Source of the DNA: Verrucomicrobiota bacterium
Lineage (GTDB): Bacteria; Verrucomicrobiota; Verrucomicrobiia; Verrucomicrobiales; DEV007
NCBI GenBank assembly: GCA_020630975.1
Contig: JAHDID010000005.1
Location: 125,493-189,492 of the forward strand
DNA length: 64,000 nt
Reading direction: 5' to 3'
The notes beneath the pieces were generated by a model. It made no database searches. It was not told the DNA's origin and saw only the letters and a program-made list of their open reading frames with translations. Shown here one piece after another: positions 15,609 through 24,332 of this stretch. Made by a program: the position numbers and the translations under genes. Position 1 is the stretch's first letter. Each line of letters begins with the position of its first letter.

Positions 15609-18113
15609 TCACTTTTTATCCTTCGGAGTCAGCACCCCGTCTTTGTCACTGTCCAGTCCGTCGAACTGAGGCTCATACACACCTCGATGCTCCTCTCTGC
15701 TGAGCTTGCCATCGCCATTCTTATCGGCGCCTTTCAGTGCACCTTCGTGCGGGAATTCGCCTAGATCGAGTAGACCATCTTCATTCTCATCAGATGGGCC
15801 GAATTGGGCAGTCCAGAAGGCTAGGAATTCAGCTTTGGTGATCTGATTGTCGACGTTGGTATCCATGGCTTGCACCATGTGGTCGGGCAGCACGGTGATG
15901 GGATCTGGTGCGGGCTCGGATACCACGAAGGAGTTGGGCACATTGCCGAAGTTGCTACGAAAGGCATCTAGCTCCTGATCGTAGTCGACATCGTCGATGA
16001 TCCATAGATTACGGAATGATACGCCTGTGCCCTTGTGGTCTTGGATCATCAGAGGGCGTTTGCCATGTTTTCGGTAGGCCTTGCCGACCTCGCCATAGAT
16101 CCAGACATCGTCGTGGATGAGTATGCCATTGTGAAAAATCGTGGCTCGCATCGGCTCTTCTACCGTGCCATCGTCGGCAAAGATAGGAGCCTTCATGAGG
16201 ATATCGTAGGCCTGCCACTCGCCGGGCTGGCGGCTGGCATTGACGCGGGGTGGGTGCTGGCCGTAGATCGCTCCACACATGCCATCGGCTATGGTTGGGT
16301 TTTGGTAGCTATTGACCACCTGCAGCTCGTAGCCAGACATCAGAAAGACGCCGGAGTTGCCATAGAGTTGTCCTGTCCATTTGGGATCGTCCGATGGGTC
16401 GAATCGAAACTCTAGGTGGATCCTAGCATTACCGTAGGCTTGTTTGGTGGAGTTGTTACCTTTGCCTCGTGGCATCACGCCATCGCTATCGATTACCCAG
16501 TTTTCATTACTCCACTGGCTGGCATCTAGCTCGGTGGCAGCCTCGGGAGCCGGTAGGGCAAAGTCGGCCTCGGGCAATGGCTTGGCGACTGGAGGTATGG
16601 GGCGGCGGCCATCGTTTCGATACCAGCTGGAGCCGACGAGATCCCAGCCGACATTGCGGCCTTTCTTGGGCTCCTTGGCAGGGCGCAGTTGATTGGCGGT
16701 GTAGTAGATGGTGTCAAAGTCGAGCAGCTTGGACTCGGTGTTTTTCTGTTCGGGAAATTGGATGCTATACACTTTTCCTGCAGTCAGAGGCACGTCGAAG
16801 GTGACTGTCTGGCGATCTTGGCTGAGCTGGTAGTTGGTGACTTCTAGCTCTACCTCGTCGACGCGAGGCGAGCCGTAGGTGCTGTAGTAGTGGTAGTGAT
16901 AGCTCTTCACCACTGGGGTGATCTTTCTACCGATCCGCTCGGTGAACTCGACGGAGAATCCAGTCTTGGTCAGTGATGCAGAGTGCAGGGCAAACGGTGT
17001 GGTCTCGCCATCCCACTCGGCGTACTGGAGCGCTGTGCGCTTGCCGCCTTTGCTATACCAGCCACGACCGACCTGCGAGGACCAGAGACGCCCCTCAGCA
17101 TCGAAAGATAGCTTCACTGTACCGGACGAAGTGCCGCGTAGAAAGTCGACACACCAGCCCTGTAGATCGCCATTGACGGTCTCGACTCCGCAGCGGAAAA
17201 AATTCGACTGCGTCTGGTCGCCGATAAACATTTGCCCCTGGAATGGCCCAAACTTGCCGCCAGTGGTATCCCAGACTGGGCTGCCGGGCGAGTTGCAGAT
17301 CACTTCGCGGGGAAACCACACGGCGGGGAGAGTGCGGATTTTGGCGAAATCTGCGGCGGTCATCGACTGGACCTTTTCTTTACCATAGCCGGGGTGGGCC
17401 ACGAGGGATGCGGGGTGACCATAGAAATTGCCCTCGCGCACGTGGTAGAGACAGCAGTCGGCTACCCAGTCGCCCTGATTGTCGGTGATGAATAGCTGAT
17501 CGTCTGGGCTCATACCGATACCGCATGGCGAGCGAAAGCCCGATGCCAGTGGCTGAAAGTGACCGGCCCGATCGGAGCGATAGACCCAGCCGCGCCATGG
17601 AGCGGTGTAGGCCATATTGCCACCGCCCACGCCCTGGGGTTTGCCATCGGGCACGGTGAAAGCCCCGCGTGCAGCGAGGTTTAGCGAGGCATATTTCCTA
17701 CCTAGAGAGTCGACTACCGGTCCGTAGTGATACTCGTGATACTCGCCGGTGATGCCGAATCCATCGGTGACACACTCGTAGCGGTCGCAGATACCGTCAT
17801 TGTTACTATCGATTAGCCGAGTCAGTTCTGGCTTTTGTGCCACGTAGTAGGCGGCCTCTTTGGCATCGTAATAGATACCATTGGGTTCCATGAGATTCTC
17901 GGCAAACTTGGTCCAGACGCCTTCTTTGTGTTCCCACACCTCGCCTTCCCAGCTGACGATGGCTAGCGTGCCGTCTGGTTTGTGGCATAGGCCGAGTAGG
18001 GTGATAGCTCCTTTGGGTAGCTCGACTGTCTCTAGGCGGTAGCCTGCTGGTATCTGGGCGATCAGCTGGCTGCTGGTGAGTAGAGAAAAGAGTAAGAATA
18101 GAAATGCTTTCAT
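15609..18113 (-). CDS. secreted beta-propeller / DUF1080 / EF-hand protein
   Basis: The 834-residue product has a signal peptide (MKAFLFLLFSLLTSSQLIAQ). Residues about 20-360 form a sorbosone-dehydrogenase-like beta-propeller (VAQKPELTRLIDSNNDGICD, ASGFRSPCGIGMSPDDQLFI). Residues about 525-705 are a DUF1080 (3-keto-disaccharide-hydrolase-like) lectin fold (GNSGVFLMSGYELQVVNSYQ). The end carries EF-hand-like calcium loops (DTNVDNQITKAEF, DKNGDGKLSREE, DSDKDGVLTPKDK). The gene lies 23 bp downstream of the cytochrome c gene, so the two are probably co-transcribed. The context suggests periplasmic oxidation or cleavage of a carbohydrate linked to an electron carrier. The exact reaction is not visible. 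Confidence 0.85.
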   Translation of the reverse strand: MKAFLFLLFSLLTSSQLIAQIPAGYRLETVELPKGAITLLGLCHKPDGTLAIVSWEGEVWEHKEGVWTKFAENLMEPNGIYYDAKEAAYYVAQKPELTRLIDSNNDGICDRYECVTDGFGITGEYHEYHYGPVVDSLGRKYASLNLAARGAFTVPDGKPQGVGGGNMAYTAPWRGWVYRSDRAGHFQPLASGFRSPCGIGMSPDDQLFITDNQGDWVADCCLYHVREGNFYGHPASLVAHPGYGKEKVQSMTAADFAKIRTLPAVWFPREVICNSPGSPVWDTTGGKFGPFQGQMFIGDQTQSNFFRCGVETVNGDLQGWCVDFLRGTSSGTVKLSFDAEGRLWSSQVGRGWYSKGGKRTALQYAEWDGETTPFALHSASLTKTGFSVEFTERIGRKITPVVKSYHYHYYSTYGSPRVDEVELEVTNYQLSQDRQTVTFDVPLTAGKVYSIQFPEQKNTESKLLDFDTIYYTANQLRPAKEPKKGRNVGWDLVGSSWYRNDGRRPIPPVAKPLPEADFALPAPEAATELDASQWSNENWVIDSDGVMPRGKGNNSTKQAYGNARIHLEFRFDPSDDPKWTGQLYGNSGVFLMSGYELQVVNSYQNPTIADGMCGAIYGQHPPRVNASRQPGEWQAYDILMKAPIFADDGTVEEPMRATIFHNGILIHDDVWIYGEVGKAYRKHGKRPLMIQDHKGTGVSFRNLWIIDDVDYDQELDAFRSNFGNVPNSFVVSEPAPDPITVLPDHMVQAMDTNVDNQITKAEFLAFWTAQFGPSDENEDGLLDLGEFPHEGALKGADKNGDGKLSREEHRGVYEPQFDGLDSDKDGVLTPKDKK

Positions 18114-18136
18114 TACGCTAGGAGAAGTTGAGAAAT

Positions 18137-19264
18137 TTACTGAACGGTGACGGAGTAGCTGTTATCTCCCTGTGGGCTGATGGTGACGGTCTTTTCGATA
18201 CCATCGAGTTTTGAGACGATGACGGCATCGGTACCGCTGATCTCGTAGTGCAGTAGCTGCACGAGTTGGCTATCGATGCCTGTAGCAGGAGGGTTAGTGA
18301 CTTCCTCGCCATTGATTTGCGAGGGATTGGCGCTGCGGTCGGGTAGCGACGGAGTTTGATTGACCTCGGCAGTGTGCCAGGCTTTGGCGATCTGCCCGTC
18401 CACCGGATTGTAGGCGACGATGACTTGGTTGGGCAGTAGGCAGAGTAGCGATCTAGGTGGTATATCTTTTATCCATTTGCGGATGATCTGGGCAGTTGGC
18501 GTTGCTTTGATTATTTTTGGTACATTGCCCTGTAGGCTGCGCCCGTTGAGCGCAAATTGCTTGCCGCTTTTGTTGTGGCGCAGTCTGCCGTGTAGTCGGT
18601 AGCTGTGTTTGCGGGGCTCGTCGTGGAGGATGTCTACTTCGTGGATGCCAGGCTCGAGCTGGATCTTTTTGTTATACTGTCCGTCAGCTTTGTTGCTTTG
18701 GTTGGAGTAATGTACTTCCTCGCCATTCACGTACACCGTGGTGCGACCGATTTTGCTGATATTGAATTGATACTCACCGCCCTCGCGGATGTAGAGTTTT
18801 GAGTGGCCGCGCAGCACACCATCGACACCGCGGTCCATGTAGTAGACATTCTCCGGTAGTAGGCGCTGCGAGTCGGACTCGACATTGGTGAATTGATCGA
18901 GGGTCAGCTTTTGGGTGGTGTCTTGGAAAAATTCCTTCGGGTAGACCGAACGCATCACTTCGCGCAGGCCCTCCTGCTGGGAGAGGATGTAGTCGCGCAC
19001 GGCCAGTCGATCGGCCTCGGGAAAGACGGCCTCGTAGCCGATCATCTCAGAGCCAGGCACCCCCTTATTGATGATCTCTAGGATCGCCTCGGGAGAGGAG
19101 CCATGGTGCCAGTAGTCATCCTTTAGGGCAGGGCCCTTACCGCCCTCTAGATTGGGGCCGTGGCAGACGAAGCACAGCTGAGCATACAGCTGCTGGCCGC
19201 GCTCTAGGTCAGCTGCGTGGGCGTAGCCTGCGAGACAGGCGATCAGACATATCAGTTTCCTCAT
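18137..19264 (-). CDS. secreted cytochrome c with PA14-like domain
   Basis: A signal peptide (MRKLICLIACLAGYAHA) is followed by a monohaem cytochrome c domain with CFVCH near 31-35 and an axial-ligand candidate Met in GVPGSEMIGYE near 75. Residues about 140-235 look like a PA14-type beta-sandwich (GEYQFNISKIGRTTVYVNGE). The C-terminal 90 residues are unassigned. It is the first gene of a two-gene minus-strand unit with the propeller/DUF1080 gene and is transcribed away from the AraC gene across an 80-bp gap. A likely role is shuttling electrons from a periplasmic sugar dehydrogenase; this is inference from context. Confidence 0.83.
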   Translation of the reverse strand: MRKLICLIACLAGYAHAADLERGQQLYAQLCFVCHGPNLEGGKGPALKDDYWHHGSSPEAILEIINKGVPGSEMIGYEAVFPEADRLAVRDYILSQQEGLREVMRSVYPKEFFQDTTQKLTLDQFTNVESDSQRLLPENVYYMDRGVDGVLRGHSKLYIREGGEYQFNISKIGRTTVYVNGEEVHYSNQSNKADGQYNKKIQLEPGIHEVDILHDEPRKHSYRLHGRLRHNKSGKQFALNGRSLQGNVPKIIKATPTAQIIRKWIKDIPPRSLLCLLPNQVIVAYNPVDGQIAKAWHTAEVNQTPSLPDRSANPSQINGEEVTNPPATGIDSQLVQLLHYEISGTDAVIVSKLDGIEKTVTISPQGDNSYSVTVQ

Positions 19265-19344
19265 AGGTGTGGCTACTGTCCGGCGCGAGATGAGAATGGA
19301 AATGCACGGTACTGCGGTTATTTTTATCTAATCTTGCACCATGT
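19265..19344. promoter_or_regulatory. divergent promoter region between cytochrome c and AraC genes
   Basis: Only 80 bp separates the two start codons, so both promoters and any AraC operator must lie here. The stretch is AT-rich near 19318-19332 (TTATTTTTATCTAATC). I could not define -35/-10 boxes or a clear direct repeat. Confidence 0.45.
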
Positions 19345-20169
19345 ATGAGCGCAGAGCCCGAGCCACACTCCTTTTCCAATCCCGGCGGATCGATCGTGGG
19401 CACCCAGCTAGTGGAGCAGAGCGTCGGTGGTATCGAGGTGCTGCTGCATCGCTGTGTGGCGCTAAAGAAATGGCAGATCACAGGGCCTGGGTCGCCATTC
19501 TGGAGGCTCTACTATCCGCTCAGCGATGGTGCCGAGGTGCTCTGTGGCGATATGCGCCAGCTGTTGAGGGCGGGCGAGGTTTATCTGATACCGCCTCACT
19601 CTAGATTGAGTTTCGAGGCACATCTGCCGTTCACCAAATGGTACCTCCATTTCACCCTCAAAGGCGACCTGCAGCAGCAGGAGACAGGCATGTATCTGGT
19701 GCAGCGGACCGAGCCGATCGATCACTTGCTGGCGAGGGTGTGCCCGCTACCAGACTCCGCTGACGAGCCGTGCCAGCCTTTCGACACCATCGGGCTGATT
19801 GCCCTTTGTCTGTCACATTGTACGGCGGTGCTGGGGGACGAGCAGCAGAGCGATGCTCGGCTACAGAGGGCCGTCCAGTTAATGCATGCGCGGCTGACGG
19901 AAAAGCTGACCTTGGCCGATATTTGCACGGTGACGGGTCTGCGAGAGCGAGCGCTGAACCACCTGTTTCTGCGGCACACCGGGCTATCGCCGATCCGCTA
20001 TTTGATCGAGCTGCGTCTCAATGAAGCCTGTCGACTCCTACGCTACACTGATGCCTCGGTGGAAGAGGTGGCTGAGAGCAGCGGCTTTGCCAATCGTTTC
20101 TACCTCGACCGGATGATGAAAAAGCACCGCCACCTAACCGCTGCAGGCTTCCGCAGAGCAGGGAAATAG
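19345..20169 (+). CDS. AraC-family transcriptional regulator
   Basis: The 274-residue protein has an N-terminal cupin-like sensor domain (about 40-110, QLLRAGEVYLIPPHSRLSFE) and a C-terminal double helix-turn-helix (about 180-270). Helix-turn-helix 1 is LTLADICTVTGLRERALNHL and the second contains VEEVAESSGFANRFYLDRMM, the AraC signature position. It is divergent from the cytochrome c/DUF1080 pair and is probably its activator, responding to a sugar. Another ATG 4 nt upstream opens a different frame and is not used. Confidence 0.9.
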   Translation: MSAEPEPHSFSNPGGSIVGTQLVEQSVGGIEVLLHRCVALKKWQITGPGSPFWRLYYPLSDGAEVLCGDMRQLLRAGEVYLIPPHSRLSFEAHLPFTKWYLHFTLKGDLQQQETGMYLVQRTEPIDHLLARVCPLPDSADEPCQPFDTIGLIALCLSHCTAVLGDEQQSDARLQRAVQLMHARLTEKLTLADICTVTGLRERALNHLFLRHTGLSPIRYLIELRLNEACRLLRYTDASVEEVAESSGFANRFYLDRMMKKHRHLTAAGFRRAGK

Positions 20170-20175
20170 GCCGAT

Positions 20176-20217
20176 TCAATAGGGTACAATTTTCACTCAA
20201 TAGGGTACAATCGTGGC
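20176..20217 (+). repeat. two 21-bp iteron-like units (AATAGGGTAC core)
   Basis: TCAATAGGGTACAAT occurs at 20176 and again at 20197, 21 bp apart. The same pair, with four differences over 39 bp, is present in inverse orientation at 42938-42975, and a three-unit version is at 43838-43896. It lies between the 3' end of the AraC gene and the DUF1552 gene. Confidence 0.85.
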
Positions 20218-20319
20218 CTAGGGGTGCTTCTGTCGAGCCTCCGGCTCTTTGCTTGGGCTTTTGCATCGGGAGGTGCAAAGTGCCTGATTGTGGGCTAGTC
20301 TCTAGCTGCAGCCGTAGCC

Positions 20320-21624
20320 ATGATCCTAAAAAATCAGTCTCTATCTAGGCGCACAATGCTTCGTAGTGCAGGTGCGAGTTTAGCTCTACCGTGGTTGGAG
20401 ATCATGCAGCCGAGTTCGGCGATGGCGATGTCTCGCAGTGCTGCGCCACCGATGCGCTGTGCGTTTTTCTACATCCCGAATGGCGTGGTACAGTCGGCGT
20501 GGAATCCGTCCGAGACCGGTAGGGGCTTCGCGCTGAGCCCGACACTGCGTCCGCTGGAGGCGGTGCGCGAGCACATCGCAGTGTATACGCAGCTAGATCG
20601 GATCAAGGTAAACGGCACCGATGGCCATGCTCAGGCTAGCTCCTGCTGGCTCAGTAGTGCGGCGCCCGATGAGCTATCGCCAGCAGGCTACCCGCTGAAG
20701 CGGACGGTGGATCAGATCATGGCTGAGCATACCGGCCAGCACACACCCTTTCGCTCGCTGGAGCTGAGCTGCAATCCCTACGAAGACAATCGCGAGTCGG
20801 TGTATTTCGACAATATCTCTTGGTATGGCCACGGCCATGTCGCCCAGTCGCAGCGCGATCCTCAGGCTGTGTTTGATCGATTGTTTGCGGTGAAAGACCA
20901 TGCCGCTCAGGGCAGTGTGCTCGACCTAGTGATGGGCGAGGCACGGGCTCTGGATCGTCGGCTAGGGCGTGTCGACCGCGAGAAGCTCGGTGAGTATATG
21001 GACTCGGTGCGTGCTGTGGAGCAGCAGATCGAGCGGGTGCGAGATCGGCAGGGAGAGCTGGCGGCACTAGACCTACAGCGCCCGGCCCGCCCGTGGCAGG
21101 CGATGCGCCGCGAGGAGCATATCCAGCTGATGGGCGACCTGATGGTGCTGGCTCTGCAGACCGATCTGACCCGAGTGGCATCGATCATGTCTGGACCAGA
21201 GCGCTGGGGCTCACCGCTGCGGGTGCATGGTTTGTTCGGCGATCGGACGATCCAGCACCACGGTATGTCGCACCAGCAGGGCAAAGATGCGGTGCGCACC
21301 GAGCTAGAGGCGCTCGATCGATTTCATGTCGAGCAGTTTGCCGCCATCGTGCAGAAGATGGCAGCCGTGCCCGAGGGCGAGGGCACACTGCTGGATAATT
21401 CGATGTTCCTACTAGGCTCTGGCATCAGCAATGGTGCGCTGCATGTCTACAATAACCTACCAACTGTGATGGCGGGTAATGCCCAAGGCACGATTGCCAA
21501 CAACCAACACATCCGCTCAAAAGAGGGCACCCCGATCGCCAATCTATGGCTGGCGATGCTAGAGCGGATGGGTGTGCAACAGCAAGTTATAGGTGATAGC
21601 ACTGGCAAGATGGAGCTGGGGTAA
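20320..21624 (+). CDS. Tat-exported DUF1552 protein
   Basis: DUF1552 proteins are abundant in planctomycetes and verrucomicrobia and usually sit beside DUF1588/1592 cytochrome-type proteins. The N-terminus has a twin-arginine signal (SLSRRTMLRSAGASLALPWL). The body shows the family pattern: MRCAFFYIPNGVVQSAWNPS near 47, HAQASSCWLSSAAP near 103, SLELSCNPYEDNRESVYFDN near 145 and FLLGSGISNGALHVYNNLPT near 368. Length (434) is normal. No DUF1592 partner lies next to it, which is unusual. No enzymatic role is established for the family. Confidence 0.92.
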   Translation: MILKNQSLSRRTMLRSAGASLALPWLEIMQPSSAMAMSRSAAPPMRCAFFYIPNGVVQSAWNPSETGRGFALSPTLRPLEAVREHIAVYTQLDRIKVNGTDGHAQASSCWLSSAAPDELSPAGYPLKRTVDQIMAEHTGQHTPFRSLELSCNPYEDNRESVYFDNISWYGHGHVAQSQRDPQAVFDRLFAVKDHAAQGSVLDLVMGEARALDRRLGRVDREKLGEYMDSVRAVEQQIERVRDRQGELAALDLQRPARPWQAMRREEHIQLMGDLMVLALQTDLTRVASIMSGPERWGSPLRVHGLFGDRTIQHHGMSHQQGKDAVRTELEALDRFHVEQFAAIVQKMAAVPEGEGTLLDNSMFLLGSGISNGALHVYNNLPTVMAGNAQGTIANNQHIRSKEGTPIANLWLAMLERMGVQQQVIGDSTGKMELG

Positions 21625-21682
21625 AGTGCTATAAGTCAAATAGGGCCTATACGACCTATAGCTGAAGCTTTTGAGAAAAGCC

Positions 21683-24283
21683 CTACTCAAAGGTAATCGG
21701 CCGTGGTCTAGGCAGCTGCACACGGCGGGTCGGATTGTCGGAGAATGAATCTAGTTTCACTTTGGGGCGCGCGATCGGTAGACCGTTTTTGCCTACTTCG
21801 GTATCGACGGTGCTGCCACCGACGACTGGCATGGCTACCAGGGACTTTACGGCGGCTTTCATCGTGTTGTAGGGATCGTCACCGATGATGGTGGGGCCTT
21901 TGGGCAGGATGGGGTCTGCTTTGGCGATGTCGAAGATACGACTGGTATTCCGAGGTGAGCGAGACGAGATCGATGAATTGCGTAGATCGCGCAGCGCGCC
22001 GCCCTTGGAGTGGACGTGACAGAAAGAGCTGAGCGATGTGCCGGGGCGGAGATACTCGATGTAGGTGCTGCGCAGCTGCGAGGTGAGCCCATCTTTGCCC
22101 TCCACGGTCTGGTAGCAGTCGTCGCAGGCCAGCTCGCCGGATTTTAGGCAGATCTCGGCTTTCTCGGCGTCGGCTGGCGCGCGGAATGGCTGTGGATCGG
22201 TGATTTTGGCTGCAGCATTCATGACCTTGGTCCAGATCGGTAGAGCGGTATCGGAGCTAAAGGCACCATCGTAGATACGTTTGCGCTGGTCGAAGCCGAC
22301 CCAAGCCACACAGGTGACCTCGCTGGTGAAGCCGGAAAACCAGTTGTCGGTAAAGTTGTATTCGGTCCCTGTTTTGCCAGCCACTGGGAAATTGCCGAGA
22401 CCGTAGCGGTCGATGGCTTTGCGCCCCGTTCCGCTCTTGATACAGTCGGCGAGGATGCTGCTGACCTGATAGGCGGTGTAGCGATCGACGACTTCAGTGT
22501 TAGCTTTTCCGATAGTCGGCTGGTAGACGATATTTCCGTCGGAATCGCGGATGTTGGAAATGATGTGAGTTTGATCGACACGCTTGCCTTCGTTGGCAAA
22601 GGCGGAGTAGGCCAGAGCCATCTCGGAGACGGTGGCAGGATTTCGGCCCAGCATGGTAGCGTTGTATTTTTGCAGGTCGCCTTTGAAGCTAAAGCCGGCT
22701 GCCTCGGCGATTTCGACAATATTTTTCAACCCTGCTTGGGTGCCCATGCGGACGGTTGCCGCGTTTTTCCCTTTCGAGAGAGCGGTGCGGGCGGTCACTT
22801 GGTTGTCGTAGCGATTGGCGGGATTCTCGGTACCCCACTCACCGAGGATACCGGAGGTGCCACCGACCATGACCATGTTGTTGTTCATCGGCGTGTCGCT
22901 GATCAGCGTGCCGGGGAAGAATCCTTTCTCAAACGCAGTAGCATAGACGAATGGCTTGAAGCCTGTGCCAGTAGGGTAGCGGCCGAGGCTGGTCCGGTCG
23001 AACATACTGTCTTGGAAGTCGCGTCCACCGACCTGGGCGAGCACGGCACCGGTCTTGTTGTCGATCACCATCAGAGCGCCTTGCACGTATTTCGGCGCAG
23101 CGAGGATCGCGGTGCTGTCGTTGGCCTCGCGGAAGGCACGCTTCTTCTCCTTATATTCGTCGAATCTCTCAGCTGTGTAGCCGGGCTGCTCTTCGATGAT
23201 GGTCAGCTGGTCTTTGATCGCTTGGTTGGCCACGCTCTGCAGGCGGCTGTCGATGGTGGTCTCGATGACGTAGCCGCCAGAGTTCACATCGTCCGAGCCG
23301 AGGATGTCGATCACCTCCTGGCGGACTTTGTCATAAACGTAGCCGGACTTACCGATGAGGCTGGCTTTGTCGACGGTGCGGATCGGCTGAGCCTGGGCGC
23401 GCTCCATGGTCTCGCGGTCGATGTAGTCGTCGCGGCGCATCAGGGAGAGCACGTGGTCGCGAGTTTTTTTACAGGCATCGGGGTAGCGGCGAGGCGAGCG
23501 GTAAAAGGGGTTTCGGATGACGCCTGCGAGGGTGGCTGATTCGACGATGTTGAGATCTTTGGCCTCTTTGCCAAAGAAGCCCTCGGAGGCGGCGGCGATA
23601 CCGTAGTAACCACTGCCGAAGTAGATGCGGTTTAGATAAAGCTCGAGCACGCGCTGTTTGTCGCCCAGCTCTTTCTCGATCCGGCGGGCTAGGAATGCCT
23701 CGGTGACCTTACGGCTGATAGTCCGGTCGCGTAGCTCGAAGGTATTTCGCGCCAGCTGTTGGGTGATGGTCGACGCACCCGACTTCACGTCTTTGGCCTT
23801 GGTATTCAGGTAGACCGAGCGGATCACACCTTTGTAGTCGACACCATCGTGGTTGTAGAAATTGCCGTCCTCAGCCGAGACCAGGGCATTGATGAAGTGC
23901 TCGGACACTTCGTCGATGGAGATCGGGCGGCGGTTTTGCACAAAGATCCGGCCCAGCTCCATGCCATTGCGGTCGACGATACGGCTAGCTACCTCGAGTT
24001 TTTCGAGATCTTTTAGATCGAAGGTCTGGGCGAGATTGTAGCGGGGCTTGCAGTAGAGATAGGCGCCAAACATACCGATCAGAGCTACGACAAGCCCGAG
24101 GATGATGATGAAGCCGAAAAACTTGAACCAACCGATGAGGATGCGGCGCTTTTTCGCTCGGCGCTCGATCTCCTGGCTCAGAGTCGGTAGATCGACGTTT
24201 TTCTGGTTTTCGGATAGGATCGGAGACTGCACAGGTTTCTTGCGCTTGTTCTTATCACTAAAGATGTCGTCTAGATCTGCCAT
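21683..24283 (-). CDS. class A penicillin-binding protein (PBP1A-like) with altered transpeptidase motifs
   Basis: The start at 24283 (MADLDDIFSDKNK) is preferred, because the longer frame back to 24358 runs into the next gene's start at 24333. A cytoplasmic tail and a membrane span (FIIILGLVVALIGMFGAYLY) precede a full GT51 glycosyltransferase domain: EDGNFYNHDG with catalytic Glu, GASTITQQLARN, and RRIEKELGDKQRVLELYLN. The transpeptidase domain follows. Its SxxK position reads PTGTGFKPF, with Thr (codon 22964-22966) where the acylated Ser is expected. The SxN position reads SKGKN, with Gly (22769-22771) in the Ser place. KTGTE is intact. A C-terminal Cys-containing tail (LACDDCYQTVEG, FCHVH) is unusual. 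Glycan polymerase activity looks secure; transpeptidase activity is uncertain. Confidence 0.92.
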   Translation of the reverse strand: MADLDDIFSDKNKRKKPVQSPILSENQKNVDLPTLSQEIERRAKKRRILIGWFKFFGFIIILGLVVALIGMFGAYLYCKPRYNLAQTFDLKDLEKLEVASRIVDRNGMELGRIFVQNRRPISIDEVSEHFINALVSAEDGNFYNHDGVDYKGVIRSVYLNTKAKDVKSGASTITQQLARNTFELRDRTISRKVTEAFLARRIEKELGDKQRVLELYLNRIYFGSGYYGIAAASEGFFGKEAKDLNIVESATLAGVIRNPFYRSPRRYPDACKKTRDHVLSLMRRDDYIDRETMERAQAQPIRTVDKASLIGKSGYVYDKVRQEVIDILGSDDVNSGGYVIETTIDSRLQSVANQAIKDQLTIIEEQPGYTAERFDEYKEKKRAFREANDSTAILAAPKYVQGALMVIDNKTGAVLAQVGGRDFQDSMFDRTSLGRYPTGTGFKPFVYATAFEKGFFPGTLISDTPMNNNMVMVGGTSGILGEWGTENPANRYDNQVTARTALSKGKNAATVRMGTQAGLKNIVEIAEAAGFSFKGDLQKYNATMLGRNPATVSEMALAYSAFANEGKRVDQTHIISNIRDSDGNIVYQPTIGKANTEVVDRYTAYQVSSILADCIKSGTGRKAIDRYGLGNFPVAGKTGTEYNFTDNWFSGFTSEVTCVAWVGFDQRKRIYDGAFSSDTALPIWTKVMNAAAKITDPQPFRAPADAEKAEICLKSGELACDDCYQTVEGKDGLTSQLRSTYIEYLRPGTSLSSFCHVHSKGGALRDLRNSSISSRSPRNTSRIFDIAKADPILPKGPTIIGDDPYNTMKAAVKSLVAMPVVGGSTVDTEVGKNGLPIARPKVKLDSFSDNPTRRVQLPRPRPITFE

Positions 24284-24332
24284 AGTGCTTGCCGATTGGT
24301 TTTCGTTTTGGAAATAATCGAGATGCTGACTT

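Noticed and set aside
22565-23539. 324-residue frame opposite the PBP gene
   Set aside because: The minus-strand PBP shows complete GT51 motifs; this frame has none.
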